Part shown: positions 32,125 to 44,081 of the stretch, in pieces
Position numbering within the stretch: position 1 is the stretch's first letter
Layout: each line of letters begins with the position of its first letter
Assembly (NCBI GenBank): GCA_019828595.1
Contig: JAHQRK010000018.1
Span: 1,364,001 to 1,428,000, forward strand
DNA: 64,000 bases
Origin: Aphanomyces cochlioides
Taxonomy: Eukaryota; Oomycota; Saprolegniomycetes; Saprolegniales; Verrucalvaceae
Direction of reading: 5' to 3'
The notes under the pieces: model-generated
Told to the model about the DNA's origin: nothing
What the model saw: only the letters and a program-made list of their open reading frames with translations
Database searches by the model: none
Program-made: the position numbers and the translations under genes

Positions 32125-33725
32125 GCAACGTTGGAAATTTGCTGAAAGTAGACACCGATGAAGAACTGAGCCGTCCATGTGAAGAAGGTCGAGACAGATC
32201 CAGAGATCGCTCCGAGAGTTTCAGGCACCAACTCAGTCGAGACGAGCCAGCCCAAGGACCCATTCGAGAAACAAAAGGAGCTGACAAACACCGCCATGCA
32301 CACAAGTTGAATCCACTTTGAAGTGTCGTTGAGGTGGACTTGGCACAATGTAAAGCCAATCGCACCAAGTGTCATGCCAATGGAGCCGACCAACAAAAGC
32401 GTCCGACGACTCAGCGTCGCGCCATATCTCATCGCGAGATACATATTGTCAAAGCGACTAAAGTTCACAAACGTATTCGCGAGACGGAGTTCACGCTTTT
32501 GAAGATTTGAGCGCCATACACTACCAAGGCGTTCATGCCACACAACTGCTGCATCATGCCAAGCACGATCGCAATGAAGAACTGCTTGGAGTACTTGCGA
32601 CTCTACAGCAACGCCAGCTTGGACGACGATAGCTTGACTTCTTGCGTCTGACGGTCAATGGACTCCACCAACGCTTTGAAGTGGCCATCCAAGTCGCAAG
32701 TACAGCTCAGTCATGACCTCGCGAGCTCGCGCTACTTGATGCGTCTGGATCAACCATGACGGACTTTCAATGATAGATCGCATGAGAGGCATTTGAACCA
32801 AGCCAAGCAAGATGGGACCACCGAACAAGTATCGGTACTCCCAGTCGTGGGGCAAGTCGCGGATGGGATAGAAAAGCGTGGTGACAAGGAGAGCGCCAAA
32901 CGCCAAGGTCAATTGGACCAGCGTGACGTAAAACATGCGCCACTTGACTGGAGAGATCTCACGCAAATAGTTGTTGAGTACATTGATCGCAATGCCACTG
33001 GCGAGACCATTGATACCGCGACCGACTGCAAACGTGTAGATGTCGCCAGCAACCATTTGAACGAGACCACCGGCAATCATGAGCAAACCATTCCATCCCA
33101 ACGTTCGTCGACGGCCAAACTTGTCTGCTGGATACGCACTGAGGAGAGCGCCGATAGCCCCACCGACTGCCCACGCGGTCGCTTGCATCGTCCATTCAGC
33201 GTTGGTGTGACCAGGGTAGAGAATGCATTGACCCGTGGGAATTTGTGGCAATCGACAATACGTGATGTTGTTGAATGGAAGATAGGACATTTCGCCCATC
33301 ATCCAGCCAAAGTGAAGAGCACCGACGAGGGCCGCGGTGATGATTTCTTCATCGCACCGGAAGCCACGAGATCATTCTTATCTTCGGTTGAGTCGAAGTG
33401 ATTTTCCTCGCCAGTGCAAGTACTTGGAGGAGGTGATTCCACGAACTTGGTCGTGGGCATTGAGCTCATGTGCGTCGAACGATGCGAATTGAAAAATGAA
33501 CTTTGTTACATCCGAAGGGGTCGAAGTTGAGATTGCGGCGCAAAATAATATTTTGCGCCATGTCGATTTCACTGTTGGTTTTTCTTGTTATCCAACTGCG
33601 ACTGGCTATGAGTATGTTGTCTCAACTTTGAATAACGTGGATCATGAGGAAGACAACTGCAGATCGCAGCACGCCAAAGGATTGTCAAGTTATCGGACTG
33701 GACAACCAATCTTTGTCCTTGCTGC

Positions 33726-34009
33726 ATGGACGATTTGTATCGCTTGGACAATACTACAGTGTGTAGTATGTTTTTCGCCATGCTGAGTCGTCCGACTCTG
33801 TTCCTGTGTGTCTCGATGGTCATGACCCTCCGTGCGATTGGTTTTGTACTGTGTCAAGTCCACCTCAAAGACGTATCAAAGTGGTTTCAAATTGTATGGA
33901 TGATTGCCGTCGTCATCGAAGGCCCGATTCTTCATCGACAAGTCCTACTTTCACCAGATTTCCAACATAACCCCCACAACACGACGTCAAGAGACAACCC
34001 CTTGTTATC
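33726..34009 (+). pseudogene. Sugar porter C-terminal fragment (mirror of 21.1-21.5 kb)
   Basis: Readable pieces are MVMTLRAIGFVLCQVHLKD, VSKWFQIVWM and, in another frame, the counterpart of FFIGVYFQQISNI (reads FFIDKSYFHQISNI). A large part between them is deleted. It abuts arm A' exactly where the minus-strand fragment at 21,051 abuts arm A, in mirror orientation. The stretch 33,470-33,725 between the two pseudogenes shows no gene. Confidence 0.68.
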
Positions 34010-36729
34010 CCAGAAGTCGAGATTCTGCCTTCATCGTTGCTGTCACACGAAATAGCATGGAAGATGACGTGATGGGGAAACACTTGGATGGTTGGCTGGT
34101 GTCGAGCCAGCAAAATTGTTGAAATTTCTTCGAAGTTGGTGTCTGTAAGACACACACTCGCCTCAAATATCTCGGAGATATCTCTGGTTGTGAACATGGG
34201 TGCAGTGTTATTCCGCCCTCGCAAGATAGCATGACTCGAGTGTTGATGATGTCTCAAACGAGCGACAAGAATCGGAATGATCACGAAAGACTGCATAAGT
34301 GAGCTACCATCTCGCAACGACGAGGTTTCATATCACAGAGAGCACTTTAGAGTTCTGGAAGCGGCTTGCTCTCTTCTGGGCGGTCTGCTTACCAGAAAGA
34401 CGACGAATACCGAGCTTCGCAGTCGTGCAAATCCATGCTGGTCGATTCAGACGCTCCTCCATGTCGTTGTCGGAATGATCCATTTCAGAGTTTGCGTCAA
34501 CTGAATCCATGATGAGGCACAGTGTAATCGCAACTTTCCAATCAATATAGAGTATAACAGGTTATCCTAGATATCGAACATTTCGTTGGAGAGACTTTGT
34601 CATGTCCGCGACGTAGCTTGAGAAGGCACGTCGAATGCATGAGACTGGAGTTCCTTGATGTGAATGACACTTCAGACAAGATCCTCCAGCGATGAACAGA
34701 TTGCTCTTGCATACTCCGACGGAAGTATGAAGGATTTTAGATATCTTGTGTTCAACCCAGCAAATGAGACTATCTCGTCGAATAGATTGGCCACCTACAT
34801 GAACGAAATTCAGTTGGAATGATATCCACCTAGAATTACATCCTCATAAATACTCCGAGTAATGAGCTTGACGTTTGCACAGAAAGAAGGACGCGTTTCC
34901 AATCCGCAGTAGTCGATTCTCTCGAAACTCGATAATGCAAACATCAAAATATTAACAAGTGTATAAATGGAGAAAGGTGACCTGCATTCTGCACGGTGTT
35001 GTTTACTTCTCCATGAGCAGCTCGATCAAAATCCACGTCCGCCACGTTGATTCATTTTTCAATTTACCACATTATGAAGACGCCAACCACAACGTCATTT
35101 GCATCCTCGCAGTCAAGCAGCTCCTGTGAAGACCCATATGAGACCATCTCCAAGGGCGAGGAGGCGGAGGTTGGCCTTGTGGCTTCACCACTCATGCGGA
35201 AATCCATTGCCGCTGCTCTTGTTGGTGCCCTTCAATTTGGATGGATGATGGGCGAAATGTCCTCCTCCTCCCTTTCAACAATGTCAAGTATTGCGCCATG
35301 ACGGAAATTCCCGCCGGGCAATGCATTCTCTTCCCTGGTCACACCAACGCCGAATGGACGATGCAATCGACAGCCTGGGCCGTCGGTGGCGGTATCGGAG
35401 CTCTACTCAGTGCGTATCCAGCTGACAAGTATGGTCGTAAGCGTACCTTGGGATGGAACGGCATTCTTATGATCGTCGGTGGTCTCATTCAATTGATCTC
35501 TGCTGACATTTACACATTTGCCATTGGACGCGGTATCAATGGTCTCGCCAGTGGCATTGCCGTCAACGTACTCAACAACTACTTGCGTGAAATTTCACCC
35601 ATTCAATGGCGCATGTTCTACCTCACCATGGTCCAACTGGCTTTGTCGTGTGGTGCTCTGATTGTTACAACGCTCATGTACGCTATCAGTCACGTTCCAA
35701 ACGAGTGGCAGTACAAGTATTTCTTTGGTGGTCCAATTCTTCTTGGCTTGATTCAAATCGCTGTCATGCAATACATCATTGAAAGTCCATCATGGTTGAT
35801 CCAAACTCAACGAATTGAAGAATCTCGTGAAGCTATGAATCAATTGTACTTGCCTGGTGACGTCGAGTCGCACTGGAAGACGCAGGTCGAATCAATTGGT
35901 CGTCAAGCTCAAGAAATCCAGTCGTCGTCGTCCAAGTTGGGTTTGCTCTTGAGTCGCAAATATTGCAAGCAGTTCTTCCTTGCCATCGTGTTGGCCATGA
36001 TGCAGCAATTGTGTGGCATGAACGCACTCGTGGTTTATGGTCCTCAGATCTTTCTATCGATTGGCATTCATGAGCTCCGTTTGTCCAACACACTCGTGAA
36101 CTTTAGTCGCTTGGACAATATGTTTCTTGCGTCGAGGTTTGGTTCTCGCTTCAGTCGCCGCACTCTATTGTTGGCAGGCTCCCTCGGTATGGTTGTGGGA
36201 TCCACAGCATTCACGTTTTGCCAAATTTATCCAAACGACACGACCAAGTGGCTTCAATTGGCTTGTTTAGCCACCTTTGTGATGTCATTTTGCTTTTCAA
36301 TTGGGTCCTTGGGATGGCTCGTCTCGACTGAGTTGGTGCCAGAAGCTCTCGGTGCCACATCGGGTTCCATCTCAACCTTCTTCACATGGACAGCCCAATT
36401 CTTCATCGGCGTCTACTTTCAACAAATTTCAAACACGAAGCATTGGGGGACTCAAGCCTTTTTCACTTTTGCTGTGGTGAATTTCATCTTCTTCTCCTTT
36501 GTCATGGCCTTCGTTCCAGACACAAACAACAAATCAACGGATGAAGTCACGGCAATGTTTTACACTGAAGCGAGTACGATGGAAGGCTTCACTATTGCTG
36601 CTACTCCCAAGGGCTTTGAAGAAATAGAGATTGCTTAAGTTAAAAGTTCTAAAATATGAATAAATCAAGTATGACTCAGTACTCAATCACGAACACCACG
36701 TCGAGAATTTCGCTACACTCGGAACACAC
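34010..36729. repeat. Palindrome outer arm A' (right), ~2.72 kb
   Basis: Inverted copy of 18,333-21,050, two bases longer because of the TCC tract near 35,263-35,276. All other stretches I compared, including non-coding DNA upstream of the gene, were the same. Such uniformity over non-coding DNA points to a very recent duplication, gene conversion, or an assembly duplication. Confidence 0.9.
35074..36638 (+). pseudogene. Sugar porter T1', frameshifted twin of T1
   Basis: Same sequence as the transporter at 18,424-19,986 except that ATGTCCTACCTCCC has become ATGTCCTCCTCCTCCC, adding two bases. The frame from MKTPTTTSF therefore ends after GEMSSSSLSTMSSIAP at 35301, while the rest (from LPFNNVKYCAM to the normal C-terminus EEIEIA) is in a second frame. 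Only one simple event separates it from an intact gene. If the assembly is right, this is a very young pseudogene; a sequencing error is the alternative. Confidence 0.85.
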
Positions 36730-37027
36730 GCGAAATGCGATGTCATCGTGAGAAGTGTAACGCAGATGATGACGTCGGCGCCATCCACCGAACAAAGACA
36801 GGCTACATCGCATGCGGTGCCAACTGCGCTGATCTTGTTAAACGTACTCTGGGTGCCAAGATGAATCTGTCATGGGGATATGATGACTTCTGCGTGTCTC
36901 CCTACTGGATTGCGGAGGGAATCATCACATGAAGAGAGACACACTTGCTGTAATCATGTTTATGGTCCATGAAAGCACTCATGCATGATGACAACGTGAA
37001 GTCTCTATGTGATGAATTATGTATCTC
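36730..37027. other. 3' flank of T2
   Basis: Non-coding DNA between arm A' and the stop codon of T2, found again in inverted form at 29,958-30,229. A 65-codon frame here (MRCHREKCNADDDVG) is part of this shared flank and is not supported as a gene. Confidence 0.5.
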
Positions 37028-38578
37028 CTACACGACTGACTCAAAGCCCTTGGGAGTCGAAGCGACGACAAAGTCTTCGTTCGTCTTGGACCCAGTGTGA
37101 ATCATGGCAGTGACTTGGTCGGATGTCTTGTTGCTCGTGTCTTGGACGAAGGCCAGGACAAAGAGGAAGAGGACGAACGCCACCCCCGCGAACACGAAAA
37201 AGGCATGGTTGCCCCAATGACTTGTGCTTGAAATCTGTTGGTAGTAGACGCCGATGAAGAATTGCGCCGTCCATGTGAAAAATGTTGAGATCGCCCCCGA
37301 CGTCGCGCCAAGCGTTTCAGGCACCAACTCGGTCGAGACAAGCCAGCCCAAGGACCCGATCGAGGCACAAAACGAAAGCACAAATCCGCCCATGCAGAGG
37401 ATTTGAAACCACTTGGAGACGTCGTTGTGGTAGACCTGGCATAAGGTAAAGCCAATTCCCATCAACGTCATGCCGATAGATCCAAAGAGCAGCAAAGTGC
37501 GACGCTTGAAGCGATCGCCATATCGCGCAGCAATGTACATATTGTCCAAGCGACTAAAGTTCACAAACGTGTTGGACAAACGGAGCTCACGAACGCCGAC
37601 GGCTTTGAACATATTTGGCCCATAGCCCACAAGGGCATTCATGCCACACAACTGCTGCATCGTGCCCAAGACGATCGCAATTGAGAACTGCTTGGAGTAC
37701 TTACGACTCAAGAGCAAGCCCAACTTGGACGACTTTGTTTGCACTTCTTGATTTTGACGCTGGATCGATTCAACCAGCGCCTTCCAGTGGGTGTCGACAT
37801 CGCCCGACGAGTACAATTGATTCATAACTTCACGAGATCGCTCCACTTGATGCGTTTGGATCAGCCATGATGGACTTTCAATGATGACTCCCATGAACGC
37901 CAACTGAAGCAAACCAAAGAGGATCGGGACACCAAAGAGGTACTTGTATTCCCACTCGTTTGGCAAGTCGCAGATCGGATAAAAGAGCGTCGTGACCATG
38001 AATGTGCCCACGGACAAGGCCACTTGGATCATTGTCGAGTAAAACATGCGCCACTGAATCGGCGAGATCTCGCGCATGTAGTTGTTGAGCACATTGACGG
38101 CGATGCCGCTCGCGAGACCGCTGATACAACGACCAATTGCAAATGTGTAGATGTCGCCAGCAAGCATTTGGACTAGACCACCGGCAATCATGAGCAAGCC
38201 ATTCCATCCCAAGGTGAGCTTGCGGCCAAACTTGTCAGTGGGGTACGCACTCAGGAGAGCGCCAATGCCACCACCCACAGTCCATGCAGTGGATTGCATC
38301 GTCCATTCGTGTTCGGTATGTCCAGGGTAGAGAATGCACTGACCAGCGGGGATTCGCGGCATGATGCAAAGTTGAGCGTTGTTGAATGGAAGGTAGAGCA
38401 GTTCGCCCATCAACCAGCCAAATTGCACTGCGCCGATGAGAGCAGCGGCAATCGATTTGCGCATGAGAGGCGAAGCCTCGAGAGCGTTACCATCGGCTTT
38501 CGAGGTCAGTTGATCTTTCTCTTTATCGGTAGAGCTGGCGGGTGATAGCCCCGCAGAGTTTGTAGCCGGCGTCTCCAT
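37028..38578 (-). CDS. MFS sugar porter, intact copy T2
   Basis: Intronless, 516 residues from METPATNSAGLSPASS. Sugar-porter marks are all present: CILYPGHTEHEWTMQS, PTDKFGRKLTLGWNG, GRCISGLASGIAVNVLNNYMRE, IIESPSWLIQTHQVERSRE, QQLCGMNALVGYGPNMF, ARYGDRFKRRTLLLF and STELVPETLGATSGAIST. Two family positions differ from paralogues (GRCISG for GRGING; VGYGP for VVYGP), which may affect substrate preference. The ATG at 38578 is preferred over one 28 codons upstream because it aligns with starts of the paralogues. Its 3' half is duplicated at 22.4-30.0 kb. Confidence 0.9.
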   Translation of the reverse strand: METPATNSAGLSPASSTDKEKDQLTSKADGNALEASPLMRKSIAAALIGAVQFGWLMGELLYLPFNNAQLCIMPRIPAGQCILYPGHTEHEWTMQSTAWTVGGGIGALLSAYPTDKFGRKLTLGWNGLLMIAGGLVQMLAGDIYTFAIGRCISGLASGIAVNVLNNYMREISPIQWRMFYSTMIQVALSVGTFMVTTLFYPICDLPNEWEYKYLFGVPILFGLLQLAFMGVIIESPSWLIQTHQVERSREVMNQLYSSGDVDTHWKALVESIQRQNQEVQTKSSKLGLLLSRKYSKQFSIAIVLGTMQQLCGMNALVGYGPNMFKAVGVRELRLSNTFVNFSRLDNMYIAARYGDRFKRRTLLLFGSIGMTLMGIGFTLCQVYHNDVSKWFQILCMGGFVLSFCASIGSLGWLVSTELVPETLGATSGAISTFFTWTAQFFIGVYYQQISSTSHWGNHAFFVFAGVAFVLFLFVLAFVQDTSNKTSDQVTAMIHTGSKTNEDFVVASTPKGFESVV

Positions 38579-39528
38579 GTTGGTTGAGTGATAAGGTGAA
38601 TTGGAAAATAAGCTAATTCTCTGCAGTTGAATCGCCAAAGTGATCGATTCAGTGCCACGCAATGCCGTGACGTCATCGTTTGTATAGCATCTGACGAACG
38701 CACAAGAAACTACTCAACAATGCTTCTGTCGTAAACTTGCACCTACATCAATGGCTTGGCATAAAGCGACTTCACAACGACCAGATTTACTCGGGGGAAA
38801 GGTCGTGGGCATCACAAAGGACGATACTAGTGTTCCTTTGATGCCCCTGGGCTTGAGTTCTCCATTGAGAAGCTCCTGGCAGAGCCATCTTGGCGCATGC
38901 GTTCTCGACATCAAAAGTTTACTATTTCTGTCTCCCACGTAGTAAACTGCGCTGGGTCACCATTTCGGTCGAGAAATGTTTGCGAAACAACGAAAGGCTA
39001 CGTTGTTTCGGTAATCTTTGGCTTGGGGATGGTCAAGATGCTCAAGAAATTCGCCATGGACATTGGAACGCCCATCCAAACGAGGACCATAAACACTCTT
39101 ACCTCTTGAGGGGATCTGGTCAACTCGAGTGTGTTGTGAATTGTAACTCGTTACACATGCAGGAACTTGACAAAAGATGGCCACTCAATTGAGAACACTC
39201 TAGTTCATGCAAAGTCCTTGACATCGACAGCTAGAACGTCTCCACGTCGTCAGGCAGAACGACGTCAGACTTCCGCCCAGAAAGTTGCGCTCACAGCAGT
39301 GAAAACGGGGGGTCGGGGGAAACTACCTGTAGGCTGGAGGACTCCAAGGAATAACTTCCTCTCATCGGGCAAGACAGCAGACTATGCCGCACCCTGATTA
39401 GGCGTGGAGCTCTTATATTTCTTGGTGATATCCTCACTTACGTCGTGTGACCTGATCTGGCTCTGCTGGAGTAGTTGGTCCGACAAGGGGATTGTCTAAG
39501 TAATGAATCATAAATTATTAGGAATAAT
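38579..39528. other. Intergenic between T2 and T3
   Basis: Short frames on both strands; the minus-strand ones at 38,714-38,938 (LCQELLNGELKPRGIKGTLV) and 38,957-39,184 look faintly protein-like and could be remnants of an unrecognised gene or transposon. I see no repeats or promoters I can name. Confidence 0.35.
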
Positions 39529-41082
39529 TTAAGCCATGTCAGCATCTTGGAAGCCTTTCGGCGTGGTAGCGACGATGAAATCATCGACCTTGTCGGCTTC
39601 GGTATAAAATAGGGCTGTGACTTGGTCGGACGTCTTGTTGTTCGTGTCGGGTACGAACGCCACGACAAAGATGAAGAAGACAAAGTTGACGCTGGCAAAG
39701 ACGAAAAAGGCGTGGTTGCCCCAGTGGACGACGTTGGAGATTTGTTGGAAGTAGACGCCGATAAAGAATTGCGCCGTCCAGGTGAAGAAGGTCGAGATCG
39801 CCCCCGACGTCGCACCAAGAGTTTCAGGGACCAGCTCGGTCGACATGAGCCAGCCAAGGGAACCAATCGAGAAACAAAAGGATCCGACAAAGACAGCCAT
39901 GCAGACGACTTGGAACCATTTCGACGTGTCGTTGTGGTAGATTTGGCACAGGGTGAAACCGATAGCACCGAGGACCATACCCATCGAGCCAAACAGCATG
40001 AGAGTGCGGCGGCTAAAGCGATCGCCATACCGCGCAGCAATGAACATGTTGTCGAAGCGACTAAAGTTTACAAGTGTGTTCGACAAACGGAGCTCACGGA
40101 TACCAATGGCTTGAAAGATCTGGGGACCATAAACGACCAAGGCGTTCATGCCACACAATTGTTGCATCGTGGCCAACACGACTGCAATCGAAAATTGCTT
40201 TGAGTACTTGGGACTCAAGAGCAAGCCCAACTTGGATGACGATTGCACTTCTTGATTTTGACGACTGATTGATTCAACTTGAGCCTTCCAGTGGGACTCA
40301 ACGTCGCCTGGCTGATACAATTGATTCATGACTTCAAGCGATCGCTCCACTTGATGTGTTTGGATCAGCCATGACGGACTCTCAATGATGACTCCCATGA
40401 ACGTCAATTGCAACACGCCGAGGAGAATGGGGCCACCGAACAAGTACTTGTATTCCCATTCGTTTGGCATGTTGCTGATGGCATACATGAGCGATGTGAC
40501 GACGAGAGCACCAGTGGACAAGGCAAGCTGAACCATAGTAACGAAGAACATGCGCCACTGAATCGGGGAAATCTCGCGCAAGTAGTTGTTGAGCACGTTG
40601 ATCGCAATACCGCTGGCCAAACCATTGATACCACGACCAACTGCAAATGTGTAGATGTCACCAGCAAGCATTTGAACAAGACCACCAGCAATCATGAGCA
40701 AGCCATTCCATCCCAAGGTAAGCTTGCGGCCAAACTTTTCAGCAGGGTAAGCGCTTAGGAGAGCGCCAATACCTCCGCCCACGGCCCACGCAGTTGATTG
40801 CATGGTCCACTCGGCATTGGAGTGACCTGGAAAGAGGATGCATTGTCCTTGGGGGATCTTTTTCATGGCGCAGAATTTGACATTGTTGAATTGAAGGTAT
40901 CCCATTTCACCCATCATCCAGCCAAATTGTACCGCGCCAATGATGGCTGCGGCAATCGACTTTCGCATGGCCGACGAAGCCACGAGGGCGTTGTCAGCTT
41001 CTTTCGTGACCGATGGGAACGTTTCTTCGTTGATTTCTGTCGTCGGGGTTTCTGCGGCAGACTTGGTGGTGGGTATGACCAT
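39529..41082 (-). CDS. MFS sugar porter, intact copy T3
   Basis: Intronless, 517 residues from MVIPTTKSAAETPTTEIN. Carries CILFPGHSNAEWTMQS, PAEKFGRKLTLGWNG, GRGINGLASGIAINVLNNYLRE, IIESPSWLIQTHQVERSLE, QQLCGMNALVVYGPQIFQAI, ARYGDRFSRRTLMLFG, STELVPETLGATSGAIST and PDTNNKTSDQVTALF. Very similar to T4, which is divergently transcribed 3 kb away; both share QEVQSSSKLGLLLSPKYSKQ, lacking one serine of T1. A plasma-membrane hexose-proton symporter is the likely role, by family only. Confidence 0.9.
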   Translation of the reverse strand: MVIPTTKSAAETPTTEINEETFPSVTKEADNALVASSAMRKSIAAAIIGAVQFGWMMGEMGYLQFNNVKFCAMKKIPQGQCILFPGHSNAEWTMQSTAWAVGGGIGALLSAYPAEKFGRKLTLGWNGLLMIAGGLVQMLAGDIYTFAVGRGINGLASGIAINVLNNYLREISPIQWRMFFVTMVQLALSTGALVVTSLMYAISNMPNEWEYKYLFGGPILLGVLQLTFMGVIIESPSWLIQTHQVERSLEVMNQLYQPGDVESHWKAQVESISRQNQEVQSSSKLGLLLSPKYSKQFSIAVVLATMQQLCGMNALVVYGPQIFQAIGIRELRLSNTLVNFSRFDNMFIAARYGDRFSRRTLMLFGSMGMVLGAIGFTLCQIYHNDTSKWFQVVCMAVFVGSFCFSIGSLGWLMSTELVPETLGATSGAISTFFTWTAQFFIGVYFQQISNVVHWGNHAFFVFASVNFVFFIFVVAFVPDTNNKTSDQVTALFYTEADKVDDFIVATTPKGFQDADMA

Positions 41083-44081
41083 CGTGGTAGTTGAACGTAA
41101 ATTGGAAAATGCGGAATTCATTACACATGATCGTAATTTGTTGGATTTTTGCCACGATCGAGATTCGTTGACTCGACGTGGTGACGTCAACACAAAGAGA
41201 CGAATCGTTTCGTATTAAATACGAAACAGTGAGAGCACACGAAGCGAAATATGTGCCTTCCCAATCAGGAAAATTACGTCCATCCTGACGAATTCCATCA
41301 ATTTTATATCAAAACTCAAACAATATTATATCATTTTAGAAAGTGATACAAGTTTGATATGTCATTTTAGGAAGGCTGGGGGGAATGGATTTCTGCAAGG
41401 GGGCGAAGGCGATCAGTTCAAGGAATATACACCATAACTGCGACGTTCTAGACGCGAGGACGGTAAGAAAGTGAAGGTGATAGTTGGTTGTTGTCTTGGA
41501 AATCATGGGCTGTGGAAAAATTCACCATCCACATGGTGCATGAAGCATGGGAAGTTGGCTCATGACGACGCAGTCAATTCGAATGCGATTCGTGACGGAG
41601 CAATCGGTTGGTGTGGTAGATTTAGCTGGAGATTCAAATGTTGACACGTCAACAACAGTCGCTAGGAGCAATTCTCGTCGACAGAGTGTGAAAGCTTACA
41701 CCAGGCTAGCCAACGTGACCGTCAGGATAACAAGTGATGGTGCGACGTTGTCACGATTCTCAGGAGGACAGCCATCATGACCCTTGATCAGTCGACAAAC
41801 TACAGCAGATAGGGATATGCTCTTGGAGGACGATTGAAGTCCAGCGAGATGAGAAGATACGACAAGAACGGTTTCTCTCGATGTCAACATCATGACGCCT
41901 CAGGCACTTACGATGCACTTTGAAGAGTTAGCTAACTGGAATCCCCCGGCGTTTCTATTGCTCATGACGTCCTGGTTGTAAATATCGATGGAGTGGAGCT
42001 ATCGATCTCTCAATGAAGAATCCAGTAAAACGACGGAGAAGATTGTCGTTGGCCTGTGATTTCATTGACGTCAATCAGATACTACTAGTATCTTTGAGTG
42101 AATTTCCGCAATATGGCCCTGGCGATGATAGAGAGAGATTTCATCGTCTAGAGAATGGGTGGTCGATGCCAAAGTGAAGCTGCCGCATGACGTGGCTGGT
42201 TCTGCGTCAGCTTCTCCTGGTAAGGAAAGCCAATGGCTGTGGATGATTTCGATGGAGATTCCAATTGTAAACATGATTCGTCGACAACAATCTGCATACA
42301 CCATTGTCGTGTGTTTGAACTCCCCCAAGATCTATTTCACGGAGGCGCTATTTTTCATTTTGCTGTGAACTTGATATTCTTTGATGTGTGTCAATTGAGC
42401 ACAAGCGGCAGCATGGAGGTCTGCGTTCTGGACAGGATCAAATCTGGAAAACGTACAGCAGCAGATAGGGACTGCTCGACAGTGCGCTTCATGGACGCTC
42501 GTGGTTTTTCTTCAACATATCTCACGGTACTTTTGATGGGATGCTCTTGATTCTTTTCCTCAAGTACTATCAATGTTCATTCTCTAGCTTCTAGTCACCA
42601 CTTCGACTTTGCAGATGCCAAATTTGGTTTGGAGGGATCTTGACCACATCGATGGCACGCAGCAACCATGCGAGGGAGTGCATTGAATGCATGCTAGAAG
42701 GAAATTTCAATAATCGTACTCAATCCACAGAGGACTTCTAACCGAGATGAAGCCAGTTTGTTCACATTCGTGACAAAGATTACTTCTCGAATTCCAACAA
42801 GTGCGCTAGACATTCCTCTGCAATCTGTCCTCGCGTCCTCGCAATAACTTTCCGTCCATTTCATGAAATAAGAAACGGAAAGTCTTGGCTTGTTGACGAA
42901 TGAACCACCTCCCTTACTCTCGCTTGCTTGTCGGCGACACTGAGCAGATCGAGGTATCCCCCACAGATTTGTTGTGCTTGCAGTCTTGTGTCGCGTAATG
43001 ATTTTCATCCACGCCCAACGAACTTGGAGGAAACATGAATCTTGGCGGTGTCAAAGTCGCCATGCAGATTCGGAATGAGCTCTGCGGCACCGCGGAACGG
43101 TTTGTAATATCGGTCGAAGTCGTTGGATCTCAGTAATCATGTTGGACAGGCCCAGCCATCTTTCCACCACCATGGGACGGCGACGAACAGTGCAAGAATG
43201 CAAAATCTTTTCAATCTTGTGGAAGCTTTACGTTGTGCTCGTTCGATATAGCTTCTCATTGTGCCAGGTCGACAAGCTCGATCCAAATTGAGTGAAATCC
43301 AGAGGACGACAAGGTGGGAAAGACTGTAGCGGTGGTGATGGGGTGGGAACTATTCATGGCTCACTCCACACGCGCCAGACTACTTCACATCCCCCCGCGT
43401 GATACGGCATCCATTGACTACCATCGCAGCGGCACCTCACTCTCGACATTTTCACAACCTCGCGGCCGCGTCGTGAAAACATTGTCGGAATTGGAATATT
43501 TCTCGAAGTTTTTCGATCGCTTTTTCATGCAAACAACAGCGCGACGTCCGCCGCGACGACGCGCACGACATCCTGAACAATGCACCCGCTTCATGAAGCA
43601 GCAAGTAAATTTCACATAATTGAAATGTCTCACCAGACTATCAAATTGTTCAAAATATATAATTCCCCATATTATCGCTTATATCATTGAAATAAAGTCA
43701 AACATGTGAACTTTGAGTCCAAATTTGTATTTGAATATCAATGAATATCGCTAAATTTTTATATTATTTTTTGTGAATTTTGTGAATTTTGGAGAGATAT
43801 TTTGGCTTGAGTGGTGTGATTTGGCAACTTCCCTTGTCGATGTTACACATGATTGTCCAAGTCGTAACGCGGGATGACACAGGCGGTTGTGAATTTCGAC
43901 CTTGGATTTGTATGCGAAGCCGAGCGCATGGCTCGCGGAGGTCCTGCCAGCTGTCCACCAGTTCTATTAAGCAGAGGAAGGACAAGCCGACGACGTATAC
44001 AATCACACAAACGTCGCAGAGTTGGCGAGTTGTCAATTTGGCCTTTTGTCTCGCTCTTCACAATAAAAGTAACGCGGAGGC
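41083..44081. other. 3-kb region between divergent transporters, unexplained
   Basis: No complete gene. Two plus-strand frames, 41547-41780 (VVDLAGDSNVDTSTTVA) and 42233-42550 (DDFDGDSNCKHDSSTTI), share a short motif, and both are followed by similar DNA (ACAGCAGATAGGGA), which suggests remnants of a duplicated gene. A basic 101-codon frame at 43314-43619 contains ARRPPRRRARHPEQC. The stretch 43,620-43,790 is very AT-rich and probably promoter-proximal DNA of T4. Confidence 0.35.

Larger units (their letters stand above)
30381..33469 (-). pseudogene. Sugar porter pseudogene split by a hAT-like element
   Basis: From ATG 33469 (MSSMPTTKFVESPPPSTCTG) the sequence follows the transporter family to QTDAMDDFAVVVTPKPSDD and a stop at 30381. 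It is disabled by a frameshift after AMKKS, another near 32,700 after VMTELYL, further breaks near 32,550-32,620, and the 1,522-bp insertion 30,603-32,124 placed just before helix 12 (QQISNVA | HWGNQAFLIF). Long stretches remain readable, for instance FNNITYCRLPQIPTGQC and SRFDNMYLAMRYGATLSRR. It is the right-half counterpart of the transporter split by the Gypsy element. Confidence 0.88.
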
